Shown here piece by piece: positions 48,879 to 58,336 of a stretch of 64,000 nt of DNA (position 1 is the first letter of the stretch; every line of letters begins with the position of its first letter). Source of the DNA: Pseudomonadota bacterium (lineage in GTDB: Bacteria > Pseudomonadota > Gammaproteobacteria > Nitrosococcales > Methylophagaceae); NCBI GenBank assembly GCA_030576275.1, contig JALIBN010000006.1, positions 3,517-67,516 on the forward strand. Reading direction: 5' to 3'. A model generated the notes under the pieces. It saw only the letters and a program-made list of their open reading frames with translations, was not told where the DNA came from and ran no database searches. Made by a program: the position numbers and the translations under genes.

Positions 48879-49798
48879 ATGGCCAGTATGATTGAAGGTG
48901 TAGAACAGCGAACACGACTAGTAGGTCACAATCGCCTTGAATTACTGCTTTTTTAATTAGGCACAACACAAACATTTGGCATGAGTGTATTTAAGGTATG
49001 TGAAGCCATTCCCTGCCCCGTTTTAACTAAATTACCATTTTCACACCCCGTTATCCGAGGCGCAGCTCGCATCCGTGGTCAAGCGATTAGTATTTTGATT
49101 TATCGCTGGGCATTGGCGGCCAACCGCTAACGACCTCAGTAAAGCGTATGTAATAATTACCGAATACAATCGCTCAATTCAGGGCTTTAGTCAGCAATAT
49201 TTAACGTATCGTTAATACTAGCTGAGCTGATAACTTACCGCCACCTTCAGCATTAGGTCATGACAGCTATATGACGGCCTTCACTAAACTTGATAAAGAA
49301 TTGATTGAGATTATCGATGTTGAAAATCATCTCTGAAGTAGTAGGTGCTGATGACATAGTATCTAACAATTTAATTGATAATTTTACGAGTCAAAATGCT
49401 GACTATCACCCGCATATTTTAGTGGCGGATGATTTTAGCGTTGCCGATAATCAAACCAAACGTACTATGCAACAACTGGGTATAGACACAACTATACCCC
49501 ATGATGGCAAAGAAGCACTGCAACAACTGCTAATGTGGGCTAATGACGGCATTGATGTAAAACAGCATATCGCAATATTGATCTCTGACATTGAAATGAC
49601 TGAAATGGATGGTTACGCCCTCACCAGTAAAATTCGTAAAGATCCTCGCTTACAGAATATTAAAATTTTATTACATTCATCAGGGAGTGCTGACTTCAAC
49701 AATACAATGGTCGACATTGTGGAGCAGATAAATTCATTCCGAAATTTTCCCCCAATGATATCGCCATCAGTTTACAAGCATTAATTGAAGAGTTGTAA
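48879..49798 (+). pseudogene. cheV: Decayed chemotaxis gene cheV
   Basis: AAGGAG lies before ATG 48879 and the frame reads MASMIEGVEQRTRLVGHNRLELLLF, then an in-frame TAA (48954), then LGTTQTFGMSVFKVCEAIPCPVLTKLPF, clearly CheV. After ISIL the frame shifts, DLSKAYVIITEYNRSIQGF continues in another frame, a further shift follows, a TGA replaces a Trp in NTSWADN, and another shift follows DVEN. The C-terminal receiver (HILVADDFSVADNQTKRTM, ISDIEMTEMDGY) is readable and is the 49305-49784 ORF of the track. One last shift near VEQINSF restores ...SLQALIEEL. At least four frameshifts and two stops. Confidence 0.9.
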
Positions 49799-49821
49799 CT
49801 GGAGCAATAAATATTATTTAA

Positions 49822-49859
49822 CTGCAAAAAAGCGCCAGTTAAGGCGCTTTTTTTTGCAG
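49822..49859. terminator. Strong terminator between cheV remnant and the DUF4340 gene
   Basis: CTGCAAAAAAGCGCC-AGTTAA-GGCGCTTTTTTTTGCAG is nearly perfect, with A and T runs on both sides; it can act for both strands. It separates the flagellar remnant from the Gld-type operon. Confidence 0.88.
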
Positions 49860-49878
49860 TTGCTACTTATAAGCCACT

Positions 49879-50994
49879 TTACGATCCAAAGCCCATTGCG
49901 TCGGCTGGCATCGGAATGACATTCTCAGATTCGGTCACCATATCAGCTTTTGCACGCATCATATTAGTACCTACGAAACCACCAAAACGGTACACCCAAT
50001 CGCGCAACTCATTATTAATTTCAGTAACTTCTGTTTGTACTTGTTGTGGCGTTTGTAATACATTCAATTCTTGTATATCACTTGGCGCCACTTTAATGGC
50101 AGAGGCAACAAACTCAGCATGAAAAGTAGTAAAGTAGAAACCATCATTAAATGATGTTTTTGTGATAACTTTCAAACCATCAAAAGTAATAAATTCCGCA
50201 GTAACAACTTCTGCTCCATTTCTTGAAAAATCTTTAGCGGCTTTAACATCTTCCATTCGTAATTGAAACAAAGTACCTGCGATGTCATAACCCAGTTGCT
50301 CATATTTAAATACTGTTTTATCTAACGATTGCGGTGTACCAAACTTATCTTTTACGCCTAAATTAACCACCGTGGCTGTTTGACCATTAGGTTGGATAAT
50401 ATTGACTTCAGCAATGCGTTCACGAGCAATGTTAATGACTTCACTTTTAATCCAGTTCAACATTAGTGGATTAATATTCAAATAACCTTCAGCTAACCAA
50501 GCCCTTGCTTCGCCTTCTCTACGAACATAGAACTGCTTTGCACCCATTGCTGATGTAGTTTCTCGTTCATTACCTAAAACTAGCCCAGCTATAGCCTTAT
50601 CACCATTTAACATGGTTAAGGTTAAAGAATCTCCACCCTCATCAAGGCCAGCGACACCTAACAAAGGATATTGTTCAGGATTTTCAGTCTTACGTTCCAG
50701 AATTTTAGTATCACTAAGGTCAATCAATGCACGTTTGACCGCATCAAAATCTGCAGGATAATTTAAACGTTCCTTAATAAACCAATCCTCGCCCTTTTTA
50801 AACAAGGTGAATTCATCTTGTGCACTTTTAAACTTAAGCGTATCGATAAGATTCAATTGCCCAAATAAGTCTGGGAACAATAAACCCTCATCGTCATTAT
50901 TATCACTCGGAGCTTGAATAGTGATTAACATTAGCACCACCATTACCGTAGTGATAAGGAATAATATTGTGAGACTATTTAATTTTTTTATCAT
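49879..50994 (-). CDS. DUF4340 domain protein of the Gld-type cluster
   Basis: 371 residues, one N-terminal TM helix (SLTILFLITTVMVVLMLITIQA) and a large exported domain with repeated DUF4340 features (KSAQDEFTLFKKGEDWFIKERLNYPADFDAVKRALIDLSDTKILERKTENPEQYPLLGV). It follows the GldG-like gene and is likely part of the same complex. Function unknown in gammaproteobacteria. Confidence 0.82.
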   Translation of the reverse strand: MIKKLNSLTILFLITTVMVVLMLITIQAPSDNNDDEGLLFPDLFGQLNLIDTLKFKSAQDEFTLFKKGEDWFIKERLNYPADFDAVKRALIDLSDTKILERKTENPEQYPLLGVAGLDEGGDSLTLTMLNGDKAIAGLVLGNERETTSAMGAKQFYVRREGEARAWLAEGYLNINPLMLNWIKSEVINIARERIAEVNIIQPNGQTATVVNLGVKDKFGTPQSLDKTVFKYEQLGYDIAGTLFQLRMEDVKAAKDFSRNGAEVVTAEFITFDGLKVITKTSFNDGFYFTTFHAEFVASAIKVAPSDIQELNVLQTPQQVQTEVTEINNELRDWVYRFGGFVGTNMMRAKADMVTESENVIPMPADAMGFGS

Positions 50995-51029
50995 GTTTAC
51001 AAACCTAGTAGAGTATCGAGTCTAACTTA

Positions 51030-52940
51030 CTATTGATGACGACCTTTAGTACGTTTACGAACACGCATCCAGCCCGTGAGCACGGCTAAAAATGCGACCA
51101 GTATAGGTACCAGACCAATATTAAAGAATTTAAGCTGAGTATCAAGCTTATCAATATCCTGACGTAATTTACCCTGTACTTCACGTAATTGTTGTTGGGT
51201 TTTATTCTTCATCATTCGTAGATCCGCAATTTCTTGCTTCTGGTCATCATTCAGAAGTTCTTCACCACTACCGCTACGTTCAACTTGCATTCTGGCGATG
51301 TGTTGTTCAGTTTCTGTTAATATTTTTTGTAACTCACGTTCTTTAGTTCGATAGTTTTTTTCTGCCTCACGTTGTAAATTTAAAACGCGTTCAAATGGCC
51401 GAGAAAAACCAACACGAGAGCGGACACTAATCAAACCATGACTATCTGTTAATTCATCAATAGCATTGATTAAAAAATCAATATTATTAGACGTGCTATA
51501 AGCAATCTCTTTTCCGTAAAAATCTTGTAATTGCACCCAGAATCGGTCTTGTAGCATGTCCACGTCGGCAACCGCAATAACATCGATATCCTGCTTAGAT
51601 TCGCTCAAGTAACCAGATGGTTTTTCAGCAACACCAGCCTCATTTTTCAAACCATTAGGAAAAGCTGATTTAACAGGACCTGTCACGCGAACAGCAATAG
51701 GATAACTTAAGGTTCCTGCTTGATACTTAGTTAATAAAGCCATCGGATCATTACGGAATTGTACAACCCGTTTGTCAACCATCATGGCTTCGTTACTTGA
51801 TGAAATAAGAGGAATAAACTTAGTTGTAGCACCATCGATGGTTTGGAAGCGGCCAGCAGTGGCCATTTCAACTTTTTTCAAATGATTGGTAATCGCTTGC
51901 TCTCCATTCATCTGTTCTGATGGAATTGCCTGCCACAACACATAATCAATCGGTTGATTATTAGTTCTAGCACCAAAATCAACTTTTATCGCAGTTTTAC
52001 GATCAGCGACAACGTCAGTCGGCGAACGCTCAAACCCCCAAGCCCTAAATAGAGTAGGCATATTTGAACTGTGTGATGCCAACATCGCATTCATCGGGTT
52101 ATCAGGATCTTTTTCTGGGATATCTATTTCAGCATAAGGATCTACAAACGTAATTAATTTACCACCAGCCAAAACATACTGATCGATAGCAAATAAAATA
52201 CCATCTTCTAATTCTTTTGGATGAATAACCATTAACACATCAATGCTAGATGGGATTCGTTTGATATCTATAGGTAACACTGACACATTAAACATCTGGC
52301 GCAATTCAGCCATTACCGCCCAAGGTTTAGGCCCATCATTTGTTGGTGCATAACCCTTCAAAGGATCATATCCTTCACCGTCTACCGGCAAAGAACTGAC
52401 AATAGCGATAGTTTTTTTATCGGCACTAGATAGTTTATAAACAAGTTTGGTTAAATCATATTCAAGTACGTCTTCTTTTTCGGGTTGGAAAAAAGAAATG
52501 TTTTCGACGCCATCTAATAAGTTACTACCGACTAGACCGAAATACAGTTGATCAGTTTTACCGTCGATAGGCACTGCCTGTAATCCGTAGTCTTCAGCAC
52601 GTTGTTCATTATCAGAAAACGGTTCAGGATTAATCACAATCAAATTGATCATGCCATCTGCTGCGCGCTGGTATTCTTCTAATAACTCTTGAACACGCTG
52701 TGCATAGGCTTTTACGCTAGGCAATTCCTGTGCGACTTTATCTGAATAATAAAATCTCAGCGTAAGCGGCTCTTTCAATGACTTGATAATATTTAAGGTA
52801 CCTTCTGACAAGGTATATAAATTATCTTGAGTCAAATCGATACGTGCTGATTTTAAATTACCATTAGTCACAATGTTAAATGACAAAAATAGGATAATGG
52901 CCAGTACTAGACCAAGGGTCGATAATAGTTGTTTATTCAT
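51030..52940 (-). CDS. GldG-like auxiliary ABC-transport protein
   Basis: 636 residues with TM helices at the two ends (about residues 7-25 and 610-630). Between them lies an ABC_transp_aux type domain (SDKVAQELPSVKAYAQRVQELLEEYQRAADGMINLIVINPEP, then VDMLQDRFWVQLQDFYG), and a coiled coil near residues 535-595. GldG in gliding Bacteroidetes partners the ABC components GldA and GldF. Here the same layout occurs in a gammaproteobacterium, so the role is not gliding. 16 bases lie between this and the permease. Confidence 0.85.
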   Translation of the reverse strand: MNKQLLSTLGLVLAIILFLSFNIVTNGNLKSARIDLTQDNLYTLSEGTLNIIKSLKEPLTLRFYYSDKVAQELPSVKAYAQRVQELLEEYQRAADGMINLIVINPEPFSDNEQRAEDYGLQAVPIDGKTDQLYFGLVGSNLLDGVENISFFQPEKEDVLEYDLTKLVYKLSSADKKTIAIVSSLPVDGEGYDPLKGYAPTNDGPKPWAVMAELRQMFNVSVLPIDIKRIPSSIDVLMVIHPKELEDGILFAIDQYVLAGGKLITFVDPYAEIDIPEKDPDNPMNAMLASHSSNMPTLFRAWGFERSPTDVVADRKTAIKVDFGARTNNQPIDYVLWQAIPSEQMNGEQAITNHLKKVEMATAGRFQTIDGATTKFIPLISSSNEAMMVDKRVVQFRNDPMALLTKYQAGTLSYPIAVRVTGPVKSAFPNGLKNEAGVAEKPSGYLSESKQDIDVIAVADVDMLQDRFWVQLQDFYGKEIAYSTSNNIDFLINAIDELTDSHGLISVRSRVGFSRPFERVLNLQREAEKNYRTKERELQKILTETEQHIARMQVERSGSGEELLNDDQKQEIADLRMMKNKTQQQLREVQGKLRQDIDKLDTQLKFFNIGLVPILVAFLAVLTGWMRVRKRTKGRHQ

Positions 52941-52955
52941 AATTAGCTTAAATTC

Positions 52956-53696
52956 CTAATCGGCCTTACGGGCATTAACAACAATGGCATTAGCAAATAG
53001 CCAAACCATGATGACAGAAGCGAAATACAGCATATCTCGTATATCAATGACGCCCTTTGAAATTGCATCAAAATGGGTCAAAAAGCTGAAAGAGCTTATC
53101 GCATGAATCAACGCTGTAGGCGCCCAACCACTAAAAAAGTCCAATACTATGCCATAGCCACTCAATACGAAGATCAAGCTAACAATCAAACTTAATACAA
53201 AGGCAATAACCTGGTTTTTAGTTGTCGCAGAGATACAAGCACCAATTGCTAAGAAACCACCCGCCATCAATAAACTACCTAAGAAACCGGCAAAAATGAC
53301 ACCGTTATCAGGTGAGCCCAAATAATTAACCGTAATCCATAATGGAAAATTCAATAGCAAAGCTAGACCTGTAAACGCCCATGCCGCAAGAAACTTACCT
53401 AAAACGGCTTCAAATACCGATACTGGTAATGTCATCAGTAATTCAATCGAGCCATTTTTGCGTTCTTCAGACCATAAACGCATTGAGATCGCAGGAATCA
53501 ACAACACATAGATCCAAGGGTGCATGGAAAAAAATGGGTATAAATCCGCTTCGCCACGTTCAAAGAAATTACCAACAAAAAAGGTTGAAAAACCAGTCAG
53601 TAATAAAAAGATAATAATAAAAACATACGCAACTGGCGTAGCAAAATAGCCACTCAGCTCACGTTTCATAATAAACCAGATGTTACGCATATTCAT
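52956..53696 (-). CDS. ABC-2 type permease (GldF-like)
   Basis: 246 residues with six TM segments. The N-terminus IWFIMKRELSGYFATPVAYVFIIIFLLLTGFSTFFVGNFF and MRLWSEERKNGSIELLMTLPVS are characteristic of GldF-type ABC-2 permeases. It overlaps the ATPase gene by one base (stop/start), so the two are coupled. Forms the membrane part of an ABC complex with the next gene. Confidence 0.88.
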   Translation of the reverse strand: MNMRNIWFIMKRELSGYFATPVAYVFIIIFLLLTGFSTFFVGNFFERGEADLYPFFSMHPWIYVLLIPAISMRLWSEERKNGSIELLMTLPVSVFEAVLGKFLAAWAFTGLALLLNFPLWITVNYLGSPDNGVIFAGFLGSLLMAGGFLAIGACISATTKNQVIAFVLSLIVSLIFVLSGYGIVLDFFSGWAPTALIHAISSFSFLTHFDAISKGVIDIRDMLYFASVIMVWLFANAIVVNARKAD

Positions 53697-54655
53697 TAGG
53701 TGCTACTCCGTAAACTGCCCGTTGCACCCATTGTAATAGTGCGGAAAACTTCATCTAAACGACCATTTTCAGTATAAAGCGAATCTATTTCCCAGCCATT
53801 ACCACGAATGACTTGTGCTAATTCAAGTGTGATTTGTCGCCCATTAGCAGGATAAATACGAAAACCACGGTTTGCTGATAGCGTTTCAATCTTAGCAATA
53901 AACTCAAGGCCATTCAGAAAGGTTGCAAATGCATTGCCATCAACATTCGCTACCGAGACACATACGGCATTATGATAATCAGACATAGCTTCTAGCTGAC
54001 TCGGTGTACCATCGAATTGGATCTGTCCATTTGCAATAACCACATTACGTGTACAAAGGGCATGAACTTCTTCAAGAATATGCGTTGAAATGATGATCGC
54101 TTTATCGTGTGCCATCTCATTGATTAAGGTACGTACTTCATGTTTTTGATTAGGATCCAAACCATCCGTAGGCTCGTCTAAAATCAAAACTGGCGGATTG
54201 TGTAATATAGCTTGCGCTAGCCCAACGCGGCGTTTGTACCCTTTAGATAAGGTTTCAATGGGTTGGAACATCACGGTTTTGATTTGGGCACGGTCAGCAG
54301 CAGAAGCGACAGCTCGTTTTTTATCTGCACCTGATAGCCCGCGAATATCAGCAATAAAGCGTAAAAAACCATCTGGTGTCATATCCGCATAGGCTGGCGC
54401 GCCTTCTGGCAAATAGCCCAAACACGCTTTGACTGAAATGGGGTCGGTTAATACATCATGTCCACAGACCCTTACGGTTCCTCGTGTAGGGGCCAAAAAT
54501 CCGGTAATCATCTTCATGGTGGTTGATTTTCCTGCACCATTTGGTCCTAGAAAACCTAAAACCTCACCTTTTTTGACTGAAAATGACACGCCATCCACGG
54601 CTTTAATAGCACCAAAATGCTTAGCCAGATCTTCGATCTCAATTCTCAATGTCAT
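53696..54655 (-). CDS. ABC transporter ATP-binding protein (GldA-like)
   Basis: About 319 residues. Walker A GPNGAGKST, signature LSKGYKRRVGLAQ and Walker B VLILDEPTDGLDP are intact. The track's 54682 start begins with TTG and adds nine residues; ATG 54655 (MTLRIEIEDLAKHFG) matches ABC start points better, though the SD is a bit far. First gene of the GldA-F-G-DUF4340 operon. Confidence 0.9.
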   Translation of the reverse strand: MTLRIEIEDLAKHFGAIKAVDGVSFSVKKGEVLGFLGPNGAGKSTTMKMITGFLAPTRGTVRVCGHDVLTDPISVKACLGYLPEGAPAYADMTPDGFLRFIADIRGLSGADKKRAVASAADRAQIKTVMFQPIETLSKGYKRRVGLAQAILHNPPVLILDEPTDGLDPNQKHEVRTLINEMAHDKAIIISTHILEEVHALCTRNVVIANGQIQFDGTPSQLEAMSDYHNAVCVSVANVDGNAFATFLNGLEFIAKIETLSANRGFRIYPANGRQITLELAQVIRGNGWEIDSLYTENGRLDEVFRTITMGATGSLRSST

Positions 54656-54831
54656 AATAAAAGCATCTCCCCGCCCCATCAATTATTCTTCATAACCGCA
54701 CATTATTCTGAGGTTAGGCACTACAAGTCAAGTTAGATTTACTAATTATCGCTATATTAGTATTGCCATCATTCACTTAAGGGCATAATCTACTTATTAA
54801 ACATTTTTGTATTTAGGGCAATAAATCCAAC

Positions 54832-55896
54832 ATGGCATTAAAACAATTTATTCAACTCGGACGAGATATTGGCTACAACATTCTTGGTAATTTTAATGAC
54901 TCGAGCTCACGTAAAAAGACATTAAAATTCTCGGTAGTTCTTATTACAAGCATTGTTTTAATACTACTCATCACCATGTTGTGGTGGGATCGTCGACCTA
55001 ACGATTTCGATCCTGTAGAGCAAGCAAAACAGTTGGCAGCCCAAACACGTCAACAGTTAGTAACCGGCTACGTATCAACTTCGACTTTGATTGCACTTGG
55101 CAACTCATTACTAAATAAACCAGGCGGTTACCTCAGTAACGATGTTATACCGCCTTCAATTTGGATGGATAATGTACCAAACTTCGAGTTTGGTGTGTTG
55201 GTACAAATTCGTGATTACGCTCGTGCTTTGCGCAATGACATTAGTCGCTCACAATCTCAGTCGCTGGAAGATTCTGATCTTGCAATTGCCGAACCGCAAT
55301 TTAATTTCAACTCAGAATCATGGATGTTTCCTCCCACTGAAAATGAATATAGAAAAGCAATCACGGCGCTCGAATCTTACCTAACCCGTCTGAGTAATGT
55401 TGAACAAGATGATGCTCAATTTTATGCACGTGCTGATAACTTAGCCGCTTGGTTAGCTATTGTAGAAAAACGCCTCGGCAGTTTGTCACAACGGCTAAGC
55501 GCGAGTGTTGGACAAATTCGCATTAACACTGATCTGGCAGGTGATCCGGCGGCTAACCAATCAACTACAGGGCCCGCTGAACTGACCACTCAAACACCAT
55601 GGACCAAGATAGATGATGTCTTTTACGAAACGCGCGGCTCAGCATGGGCATTAATCCACTTATTAAAGGCCGTTGAATATGATTTCTCCGATATTTTAGT
55701 TAAGAAAAATGCGTTAATTAGTTTACGGCAAATTATTCGTGAACTAGAAGCAAGTCAAGAAGCTATTTGGAGCCCAGTTATTTTAAATGGTAGCGGCTTC
55801 GGTTTAATGGCTAATCATTCATTAGTAATGGCGTCTTATATCTCCCGCGCGAACGCTGCAATAATTGACTTGCGTAGCTTGCTCAGTCAGGGATAA
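54832..55896 (+). CDS. DUF2333 family protein
   Basis: 354 residues, a single TM helix near residues 35-53 and a long soluble part ending LLSQG. The pattern WWDRRPNDFDPVEQAKQLAAQ and NPGGYLSNDVIPPSIWMDNVPNFEFGVLVQIRDYARALRNDISRSQSQSLEDSDL is typical of DUF2333. Probably membrane-anchored with a periplasmic domain. Divergent from the Gld-type operon. Function unknown. Confidence 0.85.
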   Translation: MALKQFIQLGRDIGYNILGNFNDSSSRKKTLKFSVVLITSIVLILLITMLWWDRRPNDFDPVEQAKQLAAQTRQQLVTGYVSTSTLIALGNSLLNKPGGYLSNDVIPPSIWMDNVPNFEFGVLVQIRDYARALRNDISRSQSQSLEDSDLAIAEPQFNFNSESWMFPPTENEYRKAITALESYLTRLSNVEQDDAQFYARADNLAAWLAIVEKRLGSLSQRLSASVGQIRINTDLAGDPAANQSTTGPAELTTQTPWTKIDDVFYETRGSAWALIHLLKAVEYDFSDILVKKNALISLRQIIRELEASQEAIWSPVILNGSGFGLMANHSLVMASYISRANAAIIDLRSLLSQG

Positions 55897-55946
55897 GCTA
55901 TACGAGTTACAACGTTTATTCTTTAAACCAATCTAGGAGTTTTACC

Positions 55947-56192
55947 ATGAACAAATTAACATTGTCAGCTTTAATGGCTTCTTTCTTACTTATCTCTGCT
56001 TGCGGCGAAAGCACTGACAATACCGCTGATGCAGACAAATCAGTTATGGATAGCGCTGTAGAAATGACTGAGCAAGCAGCTGAATCAGTTAGTGACACTA
56101 CATCTAATGCTTATGATGCAACCACTGAAATGGCAAATGATGTTGCGGATTCTGCTATCGAAATGATGGAAGAAGATAAGCCAAAAGACTAA
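55947..56192 (+). CDS. Small lipoprotein of unknown function
   Basis: 81 residues with signal and lipobox LLISACGES. The mature part is acidic and helix-prone with AMEMTEQAAESVSD-like repeats. AGGAG sits 9 bases before ATG. A good terminator follows. No family recognised. Confidence 0.7.
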   Translation: MNKLTLSALMASFLLISACGESTDNTADADKSVMDSAVEMTEQAAESVSDTTSNAYDATTEMANDVADSAIEMMEEDKPKD

Positions 56193-56273
56193 ATGCCTAC
56201 TGACCCAGACATGCGTATTTTATGCATGAGCTAATGTCTAAAAGTCGTAAATCCAACTAAGTCATTCCTCAAT

Positions 56274-56312
56274 AAAAAGCCGGTAATGTTTGATTCATTA
56301 CCGGCTTTTTTA
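56274..56312 (+). terminator. Terminator after the small lipoprotein gene
   Basis: AAAAAGCCGGTAATG-TTTGATT-CATTACCGGCTTTTTT, a strong stem with T run. The convergent tupA-like gene ends at 56323 and may share it. Confidence 0.85.
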
Positions 56313-56322
56313 TTAGTCCAAA

Positions 56323-57135
56323 CTAGTTTATTGCGTCAGGATAAAATAACTGCTGACCCGACTTCTTGAATCCAGCGATAATTGCCTGCCCTTCCTCACT
56401 AGTCACAAATTCAATGTACTTTTTAGCGAGGTCATATCTGACATGCGGCTGTTTTTCAGGATTAACTGCCATCACATGGTAGGGATTAAACAATGCCTCA
56501 TCGCCCTCAAACAACACTTTTAAACTCATTTTATCGGCGTATGCGATTTGAGTACCGCGGTCAGCCATTGCATAAGCTTGTTTTTCATCAGCAATGGTTA
56601 AAACGGCCCCCATTCCCTGCCCCGCCTGGATATACCAAGAGCCTTCAGGTTTTACATCAACTGCTAACCATAATAGTTTTTCTTTTTTATGTGTACCTGA
56701 ATCATCGCCTCGTGAGATAAAATCGGCCTTAGTCATTGCAATACGTTGTAAAGCTTCACTTGCGGATTTTGCTTGAGCAATATTTGCGGGATCAGTTACC
56801 GAACCAACTATAACAAAATCATTATGCATAACTGCTTTACGATCAATAAAGTCACCACTTTCAACATATTTCAATTCTGCCGCTGGCGCATGAACAAAGA
56901 CCACATCAACATCTCCATTACTACCAATTTTCAAGGCTTTACCTGTACCAACTGCAATAACATCAACTTTTACATTATATTTAGCTTCGAACACAGGATC
57001 TAATACTGCCAATAAACCTGAATTTTCAGTACTGGTTGTCGTTGATATTTTTAAATGTTCTACAGCGTGTGTGGTCACCGAGAACAGTGAAATTGTGAGG
57101 ATAGAAGCTATAGATAGCCATTTTTTCATTATCAT
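56323..57135 (-). CDS. Tungstate/molybdate-binding periplasmic protein (TupA-like), orphan
   Basis: 270 residues with a signal peptide (MKKWLSIASILTISLFSVTTHA). The hallmark STTTSTENSGLL near the mature N-terminus, where Ser/Thr side chains hold the oxyanion, and RGDDSGTHKKEKLLW match TupA-type binding proteins. AAGGA precedes ATG by 7 bases. No TupB permease or TupC ATPase is adjacent. Upstream on the same strand lies a decayed porin. Supplies tungstate or molybdate to the cofactor genes moaC/moaDE close by, if it still functions. Confidence 0.85.
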   Translation of the reverse strand: MIMKKWLSIASILTISLFSVTTHAVEHLKISTTTSTENSGLLAVLDPVFEAKYNVKVDVIAVGTGKALKIGSNGDVDVVFVHAPAAELKYVESGDFIDRKAVMHNDFVIVGSVTDPANIAQAKSASEALQRIAMTKADFISRGDDSGTHKKEKLLWLAVDVKPEGSWYIQAGQGMGAVLTIADEKQAYAMADRGTQIAYADKMSLKVLFEGDEALFNPYHVMAVNPEKQPHVRYDLAKKYIEFVTSEEGQAIIAGFKKSGQQLFYPDAIN

Positions 57136-57159
57136 TATGTTTTCCTTCTTACTACAACG

Positions 57160-57445
57160 TTATTTCTTAAAATGCCACTGGCTATGTACTTGGAATAAAC
57201 TTGGTTCTTGGTTATCTTAAGCACCACCTTTTACATTTAGTACATCAACATAATTTGCACTGAAACGTAAACTTAGGTGTAGCAAACCAATTCAAACCCA
57301 CCGTGTATGAATCGACATCGCCTTCTCCAACTATCGCTTCAAAGCGTAATGCCATCAATATGCGCGTCAGGCTAATGTTTAAACGATGTTGCACCTAACT
57401 CGCCAGCATCACGATAATTTAAACCTAAACCCAAATGCACCACTT
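57160..57445 (-). pseudogene. Remnant of an OprO/OprP-like porin upstream of tupA
   Basis: Within the 450-base gap upstream of tupA, the minus strand encodes porin-like strands in several broken frames: VVHLGLGLNYRDAGELGATSF, then RFEAIVGEGDVDSYTVGLNWFATPKFTF, then NYVDVLNVKGGA, stop, DNQEPSLFQVHSQWHFKK, stop. This is the C-terminal pattern of phosphate-selective type porins ending in an aromatic strand. At least two frameshifts and two stops separate the pieces. It ends 25 bases before the tupA start, so it was probably the first gene of the same transcript. Confidence 0.75.
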
Positions 57446-57585
57446 TATTTTTTTCATTTATCACTGAATTACTACAAAGTAGTCAATTTAGGCATTCTTT
57501 ATCAGGATTTTCTGGATATGCTGTCTCGCGTTCTGGTATTAGCGTGACCTTTAAAGACATATTTTCCTAAATTTTAGTTTTGTTG

Positions 57586-58065
57586 TTAAAGCTCTCGAAC
57601 CCAATGGCCGGACTTACCACCTGCTTTTTCAAGTAAACGAATATCCGTCATAACCATGCCACGATCAACAGCCTTACACATATCGTAAATGGTTAACAGC
57701 GCAATTTGCACCGCCGTTAATGCCTCCATTTCTACACCAGTTTGACCACTAGTTTCAACTTGAGCACGACATTGCACTGCGACGTCATCCTCCAAAATAT
57801 TGAAATCTACCGTCACTTTAGTCAAAGCTAGTGGATGACAAAGTGGAATTAAATCAGAGGTACGTTTAGCGGCCATAATCCCAGAAATGCGTGCAATTCC
57901 TAGTACATCACCCTTTTTGTGATTGCCCTCTCGGATAAGTTTTAATGTCTTATCCAGCATCAATATTTGGCCTTCTGCGACAGCAACCCGTTTGGTAATT
58001 TGTTTTGCTCCAACATCAACCATATGCGCTTCGCCCGCTTGATTAAAGTGTGTTAAATCAGCCAT
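57586..58065 (-). CDS. moaC: Cyclic pyranopterin monophosphate synthase
   Basis: Forms cyclic pyranopterin monophosphate with MoaA. Motifs [50 protein letters not shown] and KSGHWVREL. The track ORF extends 5' beyond the real start; ATG 58065 (MADLTHF) gives 159 residues, close to E. coli MoaC (161). It is divergent from moaD with only about 42 bases between, which must hold both promoters. Confidence 0.94.
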   Translation of the reverse strand: MADLTHFNQAGEAHMVDVGAKQITKRVAVAEGQILMLDKTLKLIREGNHKKGDVLGIARISGIMAAKRTSDLIPLCHPLALTKVTVDFNILEDDVAVQCRAQVETSGQTGVEMEALTAVQIALLTIYDMCKAVDRGMVMTDIRLLEKAGGKSGHWVREL

Positions 58066-58107
58066 GAGTGGTATCCTTTTAATTTTAATAGTGAAACAAT
58101 TAACCAG

Positions 58108-58335
58108 ATGAGCATTCAAGTCAAATTTTTTGCCAGTCTCCGTGAAACCATTGGTGTTGGTGATACCACGATTAACCACGCTAGATCTGCGGGTGAAGCA
58201 TGGGATATCGCTACGGATAAAGCTAAGCGCCCGATCAATGTTCTAGTGGCGATCAACCTCGAATACGCTCAATTTACTAGTCCTGTAGAAGATGGTGACG
58301 AAGTTGCTTTTTTCCCTCCAGTAACTGGCGGTTAA
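58108..58335 (+). CDS. moaD: Molybdopterin synthase sulfur carrier subunit
   Basis: 75-residue ubiquitin-like protein ending in the Gly-Gly needed for thiocarboxylation (FFPPVTGG). Transfers sulfur to cyclic pyranopterin monophosphate with MoaE. Its stop is one base before the moaE ATG. Confidence 0.93.
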   Translation: MSIQVKFFASLRETIGVGDTTINHARSAGEAWDIATDKAKRPINVLVAINLEYAQFTSPVEDGDEVAFFPPVTGG

Positions 58336-58336
58336 T

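Noticed and set aside
49305-49784. ORF that reads as a stand-alone response regulator receiver
   Set aside because: It is the C-terminal receiver part of the decayed cheV; its N-terminal extension and C-terminal tail (NSFRNFPPMISPSVYKH) are frameshift products.
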